Shown here: piece by piece, positions 50,645 through 58,000 of the stretch
Numbering within the stretch: position 1 is the first letter of the stretch
Layout: each line of letters begins with the position of its first letter
Source of the DNA: an uncultured bacterium
Lineage (GTDB): Bacteria > Muiribacteriota > Ozemobacteria > Ozemobacterales > Ozemobacteraceae
Assembly (NCBI GenBank): GCA_937949615.1
Contig: CALEDQ010000027.1
Coordinates: forward strand, 199,886 to 263,885
Reading direction: 5' to 3'
Length of the DNA stretch: 64,000 nucleotides
Made by a program: the position numbers and the translations under genes
Notes under the pieces: generated by a model
What the model was told of the DNA's origin: nothing
Databases searched by the model: none
The model's input: only the letters and a program-made list of their open reading frames with translations

Positions 50645-53600
50645 TCAGGCTTTGCGGCCTTTCTTTTCGAGGTTCTGTTTGGCCTGGAAAACGAAGGTGG
50701 CCAGATTGGTCTCGCGGTTCGGCAGAATGGTGCCGTCGTAGACCATATCGACGAACGGCGCCTGATTGCGCATGTGAACCTTGAGAATGGCGCTGGCGAT
50801 GGTGCTCGGCATGCAGGTGAACGGCATCGAGTTGACTACGCCGTTGTAGCCTTCTTTGGCGAACGCCAGAGCGCCGCCGATACTGAGAATTGCTTCGCCG
50901 TTGATGTGGTTCGAGAAGGTTTCGCCGACTTCATGCAGAATGTGCTCGGTCGAATGGTCGAAGCGGTTGCCGAGAATCCGTGAGAATGGCTGTGAAATGA
51001 ACTTCGCGACCATGCGCTGATACTTTGAGGTAAGCCAGAATTTGGCAGTTTCACCGAGATTGCCAAGACTTTTCTGGCGTCTGAAGGCTTCTTTCGAATC
51101 TTCGATGCCGGTGTGGGTCGTGTATTCGATCCATTCGGCAACCGACGAAGTGTAGGTCTCGCAGCCCAGGTCTTCGAGAGTTTTGATCAGCTGCTGGTTG
51201 CTTTCTTTGTGCGTGCGCACGAAGATTTCGCCGACGATACCGATCAGCGGACGCTGTTCGTCGTTGCGCTCGATGGCGGCAAAAGCCCGGGCAGCCTTTT
51301 TGGCAGCTTTGATCAACTGCAGACCGCCGCCGGCCTCGATTGCCGAAATGCCCGAAAGCATTGCATTTTCGAAAATTTTGTCAGTGGTGCCTTTGACCTT
51401 TTCGTAGGGTCTGATGCGCCACAGGGCCTTCTCGATGAGGTCAGAGTAGACGATGGCCTGCCAGGCGAGCTGTCTGAACTGCAGTGCCTGATCATCGGTA
51501 AAGTAGCCGCTGAAACGGTAACTGTCTTCTGAGCTCGGCGACAGAATCGGCACATTGACGTATTTATACTTGTCGAGCAGAATGCGGTGCAGGCGCGTAT
51601 ACTGCCCGAAGCGGCACGGACCTTCGGTTTCGGGCATGAAGAATGCCAGACCATTGTTCACGTCCATGCCGTCAGCCATGTGGCGGTCGATGACGTCGAA
51701 CATGTCGCCGGTGGTGACGATGCAGGGGAAGCATTCCTTGCCGCTTGTGTGCTTCTTGCCGAATTCGAGGCCGGCATTGGTGTAAGTCGGCATGACTTCG
51801 GCCTTGCAGCCTACCGCTCTGAAGGCCGCTGCAAGACAGCGGGCGCCTTCGGCCATTTTCGGCAGATACAGGGTGCGCTCGGTCAGCGGTGCCGTCGATT
51901 TGCGCGGCATGAAGTTGATGTCTTTGCTGGTCAGCACGGTGATCTGCTGCTGATTCTTGATTGCGTCGATAAAAGCGAGCAGGCGGGTTTCGACGCCGGC
52001 GCCGGCCGAATGTTCGTCGAGTTCGAGTTCGAGGTAGGGGCGCCCGGTGCGGTTCATTTCATGGTTGAAGAAATGCAGCACGAATGAATCGGGGCCGCAT
52101 GAGAAGCTGGTCAGATAAAGGCCGAACAGCCGGTTGTCGCGGTTGATATACTTGGCAGCCTGCAGAATGCGGTTGCCGAAGCCCCAATACATATTCGGGT
52201 ATTCAGATTCGATGTCGATGCCCGACAGATCGAGAAATTCCTGCGGAATTGCATGAATTCCGAGGCGGCTGAAGGTGGCGAACAGATTGAGGTTGGTGCG
52301 CGAGTCGTAGGCGCTGTAAGGGCGGCCGATAACGACGATGGCGCGGCGGTCGCCGAGATTTTTGAGAATTTCGGCGCCGACTCTCTTGATTTCGGCGTCG
52401 AACTGCTTGAGCACTTCGGTCGCTTCATCATAGGCTTTGCTGAATTCAGCTTCGTTGAAACGCAGGCCGAGGCGCTTGAATTCCTGGGCAAACGACAGGT
52501 GCATGTCCATTTTGCCCTTCTTGAAGTAAACGGCCGGCTTGATGACCTTCTTCGGGTCGAGGCCGAGCGCCGCCATCAGCATGTAGGTATTGGCTTCGAC
52601 GTAGGGGCAGTAGAAGGCGTTGTTGCCCTGATTCGCTTCCATTTCGATGAGCATCGGCATGAAGATGAAGTCGCAGTGATCCTTGATGGTTGCTGCGTGT
52701 CCGTGCGAGATCTTGACCGGGAAACAGGCCTCGCAGGTCATGGCTGCTATGCCGCGGTCGACGATTTCGCTGTTGGTTTCAGGGCTGATCACGACTTCAT
52801 AACCGAGTTTGGTCAGCAGGTGCGTCCAGAACAGGCCGAGCTGGTGAAAGCCAAGTGCTCTCGGAATGCCGAGAACGATTTTGCCGCTCTTCTTTTCGGT
52901 CGTGGCCGCATCACCGGCGACCCGGTAGAGGCCTTTCATGTGCTTGAAGAAGAGTTCCTGGCGGACGCGGTTAAAGTCAGGGGCGCGTTTGGTAGCCTGC
53001 TGGCGTGATTCATACATGCCACAGTCGCCGCCGTAGATAGCTTCGTCGTTACCGACTTTGTAGATCTGCAGTTTGCACTGGTTGTGGCAGTTCGGGTTGC
53101 GCTGGCAGATTTCTTCGTCGTGAATGAAAGGCTGTTCAACAACGCCCCAACCGCGGAATCTGGTTTTGAACGGCTGGCCGGCGGCCAGTTTTGCCTTGAT
53201 TTCGTCCATGGCATGCAGCGCCGCGCCGATCCCGCCCATGACTTCGCGATGGGGCAGGGTGATGATCGGCTTGCCGACGATGCGTTCAAAAGCGGCTACT
53301 ACCGATTTGTTCAGTGACGGCCCACCCTGAAAACTGATTTTGCGGCCGATCTTGCCGTCCTGAACGACGCGGTTCAGGTAGTTGTGAACGACGGCCTGCG
53401 ACAGGCCGGCGAGCAGGTCTTCGACGGCGCCGCCCATCTGCAGATACGACATCAGGTCTGATTCCATGTAGACGGTGCAGCGCTCGGTCAGGCGGTAGGG
53501 GGCTTTGGCGCGCATCGCCATTTCTTCGTATTCGCCGGCAATATTGATGCCGAGCTTGTTGGCGCTTTCTTCGAGAAAGCTGCCGGTGCCGGCGGCGCAT

Positions 53601-54979
53601 ACTTTATTCATGCGAAAATCGACGACATAACCGTTGCCGAGTGCCGTATATTTGGCATCCTGGCCGCCGAGTTCGAAAATGGTGTCGACTTCGGGCTCGA
53701 AATGGCTGGTGCCGCGGGCATGCGCGGTAACTTCGTTGACGACATCGTCGGCACCGACAAACAGATTTGCGACTTCGCGGCCTGAGCCGGTAGTGCCGAC
53801 GCCGAGCACGTTGACGCGTTTGATGTCGATGGTTTCAACGCAGTTGCGCAGGGCTTTTTTGATGGCGACGACCGGCTGGCCTTCGGTCGGAATATAGCGT
53901 TTGTAGACGATGCGGCCTTCGGGAGTGATGAGAACCAGCTTGGTGGTGGTCGAACCGATATCGTAGCCCATGTAGACATCGACAATGTCTTTGCCGGCCG
54001 GCAGGCCTTCGGCCTTGCCGCATTCGGCGAACGGGTGCAGCTTGAGGGCGAGCGGTTCGGTGCGTACCGCGGCAAAAGCCTCAGAAGCTTTGAGCTGGTT
54101 GATCTGCTGGGCAGTGACGGCACAGCCCTGGTTCTTGCTGATGGCGTTGAGAATGGCGCCAAGGGCGCCGACGCTGGTGTAATGATCGGGCACGGTTACC
54201 GGCAGGCCGAGAATGCGTTCAAAAGACTGGCGGGCGAGCAGATTCGAAGCGTAGCCGCCGATAAAAGCGACAGGGGCCTGCAGCTTGCGGTTGTTGACGA
54301 GGGTCGATTTGTAGTTCTTGGCGACGCCTTCATGCAGACCGCTGATGATGTGGCGTATCGGAATACCCTTGTTCTGCAGGTGAATCATGTCTGACTTGGT
54401 GAAAACCGTGCAGCGGCAGGCGACGCTGGCCGGGCAGTCAGATTTGCGGCCTTCTTCCATGAAGCGCATCAGGATTGATTCCATGCGTTTCTGTGGGTCG
54501 CTGATGGCGTTGAATTCTTCGACGTCGGAGAAGATGCGTTCGGCCTGCTGGTCGATAAAGCTGCCGGTGCCGGCGGCGCAGGCTTCGTTGAGTTTGAAAT
54601 CGTCGAGGATGAAGCCCTTGTCGCTCGGGGTGAGAATCAGCAGTGCCGAATCATGGCCGCCGATCGAGATGGCGGAGCGGGCTTCGGGCATCAGGGCATA
54701 AAGACCTCTGGTCTGGGCAGTGGTCTCGATTTCGAAATATGTTTTAAGCTCGGTGGCCATGGCTTTGCCGTGGGTGCCGGTGAAAGCGACCCGCTGAATG
54801 TTTTCACGGCCGTATTTGTCTTCGATCTGCCCGAGAATGCGGGCGACGAGTTCGAGTGTGCGGCCGAAATGGCGGTGATATGGCATTTCTTCGACAAAAC
54901 GGCCTTCTGCGTCACAGACGACCGCATTAATGCTGACTGATCCTATGTCAAAACCTATATTAAGCTTACCTGTTTTCAT
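50645..54979 (-). CDS. Fused acyl-CoA dehydratase activase (two domains) with DUF2229 and dehydratase-like part
   Basis: 1444 residues. Two BadF/BadG/BcrA/HgdC-type ATPase domains come first: NIGFDIGSVSINAVV (7-21), GGHDSALL (about 110) and RCTVFTKSDM; then MGYDIGSTTTKLVL (about 340) and CAAGTGSFLEESANKLG with RCTVYMESDLM (about 500). EEICQRNPNCHNQCKLQI (about 623) opens the DUF2229 region; GKECFPCIVTTGDM (about 1080) resembles HgdB-type dehydratase subunits. Such fusions use ATP to drive low-potential electrons into an iron-sulfur dehydratase. No separate subunit genes are adjacent, and the substrate is unknown. ATG has AGGAGGT upstream. Confidence 0.9.
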   Translation of the reverse strand: MKTGKLNIGFDIGSVSINAVVCDAEGRFVEEMPYHRHFGRTLELVARILGQIEDKYGRENIQRVAFTGTHGKAMATELKTYFEIETTAQTRGLYALMPEARSAISIGGHDSALLILTPSDKGFILDDFKLNEACAAGTGSFIDQQAERIFSDVEEFNAISDPQKRMESILMRFMEEGRKSDCPASVACRCTVFTKSDMIHLQNKGIPIRHIISGLHEGVAKNYKSTLVNNRKLQAPVAFIGGYASNLLARQSFERILGLPVTVPDHYTSVGALGAILNAISKNQGCAVTAQQINQLKASEAFAAVRTEPLALKLHPFAECGKAEGLPAGKDIVDVYMGYDIGSTTTKLVLITPEGRIVYKRYIPTEGQPVVAIKKALRNCVETIDIKRVNVLGVGTTGSGREVANLFVGADDVVNEVTAHARGTSHFEPEVDTIFELGGQDAKYTALGNGYVVDFRMNKVCAAGTGSFLEESANKLGINIAGEYEEMAMRAKAPYRLTERCTVYMESDLMSYLQMGGAVEDLLAGLSQAVVHNYLNRVVQDGKIGRKISFQGGPSLNKSVVAAFERIVGKPIITLPHREVMGGIGAALHAMDEIKAKLAAGQPFKTRFRGWGVVEQPFIHDEEICQRNPNCHNQCKLQIYKVGNDEAIYGGDCGMYESRQQATKRAPDFNRVRQELFFKHMKGLYRVAGDAATTEKKSGKIVLGIPRALGFHQLGLFWTHLLTKLGYEVVISPETNSEIVDRGIAAMTCEACFPVKISHGHAATIKDHCDFIFMPMLIEMEANQGNNAFYCPYVEANTYMLMAALGLDPKKVIKPAVYFKKGKMDMHLSFAQEFKRLGLRFNEAEFSKAYDEATEVLKQFDAEIKRVGAEILKNLGDRRAIVVIGRPYSAYDSRTNLNLFATFSRLGIHAIPQEFLDLSGIDIESEYPNMYWGFGNRILQAAKYINRDNRLFGLYLTSFSCGPDSFVLHFFNHEMNRTGRPYLELELDEHSAGAGVETRLLAFIDAIKNQQQITVLTSKDINFMPRKSTAPLTERTLYLPKMAEGARCLAAAFRAVGCKAEVMPTYTNAGLEFGKKHTSGKECFPCIVTTGDMFDVIDRHMADGMDVNNGLAFFMPETEGPCRFGQYTRLHRILLDKYKYVNVPILSPSSEDSYRFSGYFTDDQALQFRQLAWQAIVYSDLIEKALWRIRPYEKVKGTTDKIFENAMLSGISAIEAGGGLQLIKAAKKAARAFAAIERNDEQRPLIGIVGEIFVRTHKESNQQLIKTLEDLGCETYTSSVAEWIEYTTHTGIEDSKEAFRRQKSLGNLGETAKFWLTSKYQRMVAKFISQPFSRILGNRFDHSTEHILHEVGETFSNHINGEAILSIGGALAFAKEGYNGVVNSMPFTCMPSTIASAILKVHMRNQAPFVDMVYDGTILPNRETNLATFVFQAKQNLEKKGRKA

Positions 54980-55025
54980 TTTACCTCCTGAGGGTGAAAC
55001 GGGTCTGTTATTGTAACATTAAAAT

Positions 55026-55053
55026 GCCCCTCAGGCAATGGGGCCGGAGGGGC
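55026..55053 (-). terminator. Terminator of the PQQ-propeller gene
   Basis: GCCCCTC (55026-55032) pairs with GAGGGGC (55047-55053), with TTTTAA following on the minus strand. It lies 26 bases beyond the stop at 55079. Confidence 0.7.
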
Positions 55054-55078
55054 TTGAAAAGCGGGTTTGCTGGTGGCG

Positions 55079-56494
55079 TCAGTCGGTCTTTTTCCAGCCG
55101 TCGTCGATGCCGGTATCCCTGGCATCAGAAGTCGGCGTTTCGCTGGCTTTGTCGGCCGGTTCTACGACTGTCGGTGCGGCAGGGGCAGGCTGAGACTCTG
55201 AACCCGATGCAGTAACGCCTGCTGGCGCGCTGGCGGTTTCATCTTTCCAGAATTTGATATTGTTCTGGGTCGGGTCGACGAGCGGTGCCTGACCAGAAGA
55301 AAGTTCATAGACCGGTTTCGGCATCATCATGTAGTAACCGTCGTAAGAAAGCAGCAGATCGCCGGCATTCGTTACCAGTGGTTTCATGAACAGACTGCGA
55401 CCGCCGGTTGCCCATACGGTTTTGTTCGATTCGGTTTCGATGTAGCTGCCATAGGTGGTGCGCGCAAAGAACGAATCTTTGTGAGTGACAAAGATGCCGC
55501 GGCGATGCGGAAAAGCGTTGTAAATGTCAGACAGATCTCTTTTCCAGAGCTGTTCGCCGGTGCTGGCGTCGAGGCAGCGCAGAGCTTTTTTATCACAGAG
55601 CATCAGCCGGTTGCCATATCTGGCGACTCCAAGATAACCAGCCTGAACGGTGGTTGACCACGATGCGCCACTCATGAGCGACATGCAGACGACTCTTGAG
55701 CCGCCTGATGCGAGCATTATCAGGATGTCGTCGAGAATCTGCGATGCTTTGAGCCCCTTGATTTCGTTTTTATGCAGAAGGGTGCCGTGCTCCTGATCGA
55801 AAATCATGATTTCGCCTTCGTTTGAGGCCATGACACAGATGTTCTGCACGAACAACGGGGTATCCTGGCCGAGCGGCAGCGCGGCAAATGTCCAGGCGAC
55901 CGTGCCGTCTTCAGGATTGATGGCAGTGGCTTTCCATTTCGGTTCTTTCAGGTCATTGTAACCGTGCAGGCAGACAATAACCTTGCCAACCGCATAATTA
56001 ACCAGGGTGTCGGAAAAGGTGTATTCCCAGACGGGCTTCCCGGTGCGGCTGTTGAGGCAGAAAAGCGTGCTGGCGGTAGACTGAATGATGATTCTTTCAT
56101 CGTCGACCTTCATTGGGGCGATTCTGAACTGTTCGACCGTGCTGTTTTCCCAGACCAGCTTAAGGCCGGGTACCGAAAAACCACGTACCATTTTTGCTGA
56201 ATCGCCGGTAATGACCATATTTCCGAGAGCGATCGGCTGAAACGGCAGGCTGTTCAACTCGGGTGATTCTGCAACCAACGCTCCGGTCGCATCGACTTCG
56301 AAAAGTTTGAAGGTGCGTTTTCCTTTGTCGCCACCGAGAAAGACAAAGTTATCGCCGGCCGCGATCGGGTCAGAAAAGACCTTGGCGCTGACGGCGCGCG
56401 ACCAGACGGGAGGAGTTTCAACGTGTGAGCCCAGCAGGTGAAAAGCCGCTACGCATGCCAGTATCAGAACGACACCAATTAGACGCTTTGACAT
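55079..56494 (-). CDS. Exported PQQ-type beta-propeller protein
   Basis: 471 residues. N-terminal hydrophobic segment (LIGVVLILACVAAFHLLG), signal peptide or anchor. Repeats such as TASTLFCLNSRTGKPVWEYTF and DKKALRCLDASTGEQLWKRDL are blades of a PQQ-like (BamB-type) eight-bladed propeller. The C-terminal 55 residues are Ala/Pro/Thr/Asp-rich and disordered. It may scaffold envelope proteins; it is too far from bam genes to call bamB. Its start is two bases after the stop of the kinase-like gene, so both are one transcript. Confidence 0.8.
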   Translation of the reverse strand: MSKRLIGVVLILACVAAFHLLGSHVETPPVWSRAVSAKVFSDPIAAGDNFVFLGGDKGKRTFKLFEVDATGALVAESPELNSLPFQPIALGNMVITGDSAKMVRGFSVPGLKLVWENSTVEQFRIAPMKVDDERIIIQSTASTLFCLNSRTGKPVWEYTFSDTLVNYAVGKVIVCLHGYNDLKEPKWKATAINPEDGTVAWTFAALPLGQDTPLFVQNICVMASNEGEIMIFDQEHGTLLHKNEIKGLKASQILDDILIMLASGGSRVVCMSLMSGASWSTTVQAGYLGVARYGNRLMLCDKKALRCLDASTGEQLWKRDLSDIYNAFPHRRGIFVTHKDSFFARTTYGSYIETESNKTVWATGGRSLFMKPLVTNAGDLLLSYDGYYMMMPKPVYELSSGQAPLVDPTQNNIKFWKDETASAPAGVTASGSESQPAPAAPTVVEPADKASETPTSDARDTGIDDGWKKTD

Positions 56495-56496
56495 AT

Positions 56497-57165
56497 TCAG
56501 AGGTTTTTAACGGCATTGAGAATCATTTCAATGCACTTTTCGGGAGCAATGCGGCTGGTGTTGAGAATCATGTGGTAGTGATGCGGGTCATTCCAGTCGG
56601 CATCGAAAAAGTCGTAAATAAAGTTGGCAGCGGCTTCATCCTTGCGGTTGACTACCTCTTCGGCTTTGACCTGGTCGAGATTCTGCTCTTTCATTACATG
56701 CTGAACCCGCTCATCATGGTCTGCGACAATGCGTACATGCAGAGTGTCTGTGCGGTCTTTGAGAATCTGACTGCCGCCGCGACCGAGAATGACCACGTTC
56801 GACTTCTCGGAAATTTCTTTGATTACCTGAGTCAGAACTTCATAATAGTCTTTTTCCTGAAAGGCGTTGCGCGGGTAAGTGCTGAAAATTTCGGCTGAAT
56901 CCCAGTCGAGCGGGCCGATCCCGAAGGGGTGAAAAACCATGCCACCCTGGGCGATACTGGCAAGGGCTTCCTGGAAGAAAACGCCGATGCGGTTATACGA
57001 CTGCTGGTCGAAGTCTTCGAGCTGATCCTTGTTTTTTCCCATTTTCTGGGCGATATCGTTGATGATCTGCTGGTCGTAGCAAACATAGCCAAGGGCTTCA
57101 GCTACCTTGAGAGCGATAAAAGTTCCAGATGCACCAATCTCACGCGAAATAGTTACGGCTGGCAT
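56497..57165 (-). CDS. Cytidylate kinase-like protein
   Basis: 222 residues. VTISREIGASGTFIALKVAEALGY is the P-loop-like start of the Cytidylate_kin2 family (PF13189), with DQQIINDIAQKM and VILGRGGSQIL as further motifs. Its Gly-rich loop (ISREIGASG) lacks the Lys of classic CMP kinases. Members are thought to phosphorylate nucleotide-like substrates, but the true one is unknown. AAGGAGG lies well before the ATG. It has its own strong promoter and leads the PQQ-propeller gene. Confidence 0.88.
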   Translation of the reverse strand: MPAVTISREIGASGTFIALKVAEALGYVCYDQQIINDIAQKMGKNKDQLEDFDQQSYNRIGVFFQEALASIAQGGMVFHPFGIGPLDWDSAEIFSTYPRNAFQEKDYYEVLTQVIKEISEKSNVVILGRGGSQILKDRTDTLHVRIVADHDERVQHVMKEQNLDQVKAEEVVNRKDEAAANFIYDFFDADWNDPHHYHMILNTSRIAPEKCIEMILNAVKNL

Positions 57166-57197
57166 CTGATCCTCCTTCTATATTAGACCTTAAGCCT

Positions 57198-57226
57198 ATT
57201 CTAAGCCATAAAGAACCACTGTTCAA
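57198..57226 (-). promoter_or_regulatory. Sigma-70 promoter of the kinase-propeller pair
   Basis: On the minus strand TTGAAC (complement of 57221-57226), 17 bases, TAGAAT (complement of 57198-57203). The start would be near 57191, about 25 bases before the gene. A spaced TTAGA/TCTAA repeat (57183-57204) overlaps the -10. Confidence 0.75.
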
Positions 57227-57316
57227 CAAGTTACAAAAAATAAATAAAAAAATGGTTAATCATTCTTATAAATTCGCCGATGAATCATTTGTAGAAAATT
57301 ACAAGGAGGAAGGCAA

Positions 57317-57463
57317 ATGGTTCACCCAGGGATGGTCGGAATTACAGAATTGATGATGGACGAGAATTTTCTGTGCTGGATGGAAGATCAGTCTGATGAC
57401 CTGCTCGAAAACCACACAACCTACGAAATTTTTAATCTTTATCAGTCAGCTGTAAAACACTGA
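57317..57463 (+). CDS. Orphan 48-residue acidic protein
   Basis: ATG at 57317 with AAGGAGG (57303-57309) seven bases upstream; 48 residues opening MVHPGMVGITELMMDENFLC and ending FNLYQSAVKH. It is acidic and Met-rich, with a single Cys and no membrane segment. A strong terminator follows 19 bases after the stop. The full expression signals on such a short frame suggest a real small protein. It lies between the kinase-like gene and dtxR, on its own. Function unknown. Confidence 0.6.
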   Translation: MVHPGMVGITELMMDENFLCWMEDQSDDLLENHTTYEIFNLYQSAVKH

Positions 57464-57481
57464 GCAATTCAGACAAAACAG

Positions 57482-57508
57482 ATCGGGAACCCCCGATTTT
57501 TCTTTTTT
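57482..57508 (+). terminator. Terminator of the 48-residue gene
   Basis: ATCGGG (57482-57487) pairs with CCCGAT (57492-57497), loop AACC, followed by TTTTCTTTTTT. It overlaps the end of the convergent dtxR gene (stop at 57507-57509) by two bases. Confidence 0.85.
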
Positions 57509-57986
57509 AGGCCGTTTCACTTTTGCGGTTCAGGAACTTTTTAAAAGCCTCCCGGCTTTTTTCCTGACACTTTGTCTCAGAACTGCTGTTACAGACGCAG
57601 TTTCCCCATTTGTCGGCAAACTCAAGATAGGCGCGCATTCTTTCGATGGTCGCGGCGCTGACCCGATGTTCGAGGCGACAGGCTTCCTGCTGGGCAAAGT
57701 CTTCAGAAAAAGCCAGAATTTCACCGAGAAACTGGGCAAGAATGCCGTGGTAACGGTTCAGAGCTCTAATTGTTTTTTCGCCTTCTTCGGTAAGAGTCAC
57801 CGGGCGATAGGTCTGATAATTGATCAGACCTTTTTCAGAGAGGCGCTGCAGGGCATTGGTCACCGAAGAGCGCTTGCAACCCATGCGCTCGGCCAGGTCG
57901 GAAGTTCGAACTGCTCCATGTTCCTGCTGCAGTTCGGCAATCTGTTCAAGATATGATTCAAGAGCGCCTGAAACACGATCTTTCAT
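57507..57986 (-). CDS. DtxR/MntR-type metalloregulator
   Basis: 159 residues. Winged helix at 1-70 (YLEQIAELQQEHGAVRTSDLAERMGCKRSSVTNALQRL; quoted in parts), then the metal-sensing dimer region with FAQQEACRLEHRVS, matching the E/C-E-H ligand pattern of the DtxR family. The C-terminus adds a short Cys pair (NCVCNSSSETKCQ) in place of an SH3-like domain. It is the third gene of the feo operon, 14 bases after feoB; autoregulation through the TTAGA-N4-TCTAA sites at 60544-60576 is likely. Confidence 0.88.
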   Translation of the reverse strand: MKDRVSGALESYLEQIAELQQEHGAVRTSDLAERMGCKRSSVTNALQRLSEKGLINYQTYRPVTLTEEGEKTIRALNRYHGILAQFLGEILAFSEDFAQQEACRLEHRVSAATIERMRAYLEFADKWGNCVCNSSSETKCQEKSREAFKKFLNRKSETA

Positions 57987-58000
57987 TTTTTATTCCTGTT

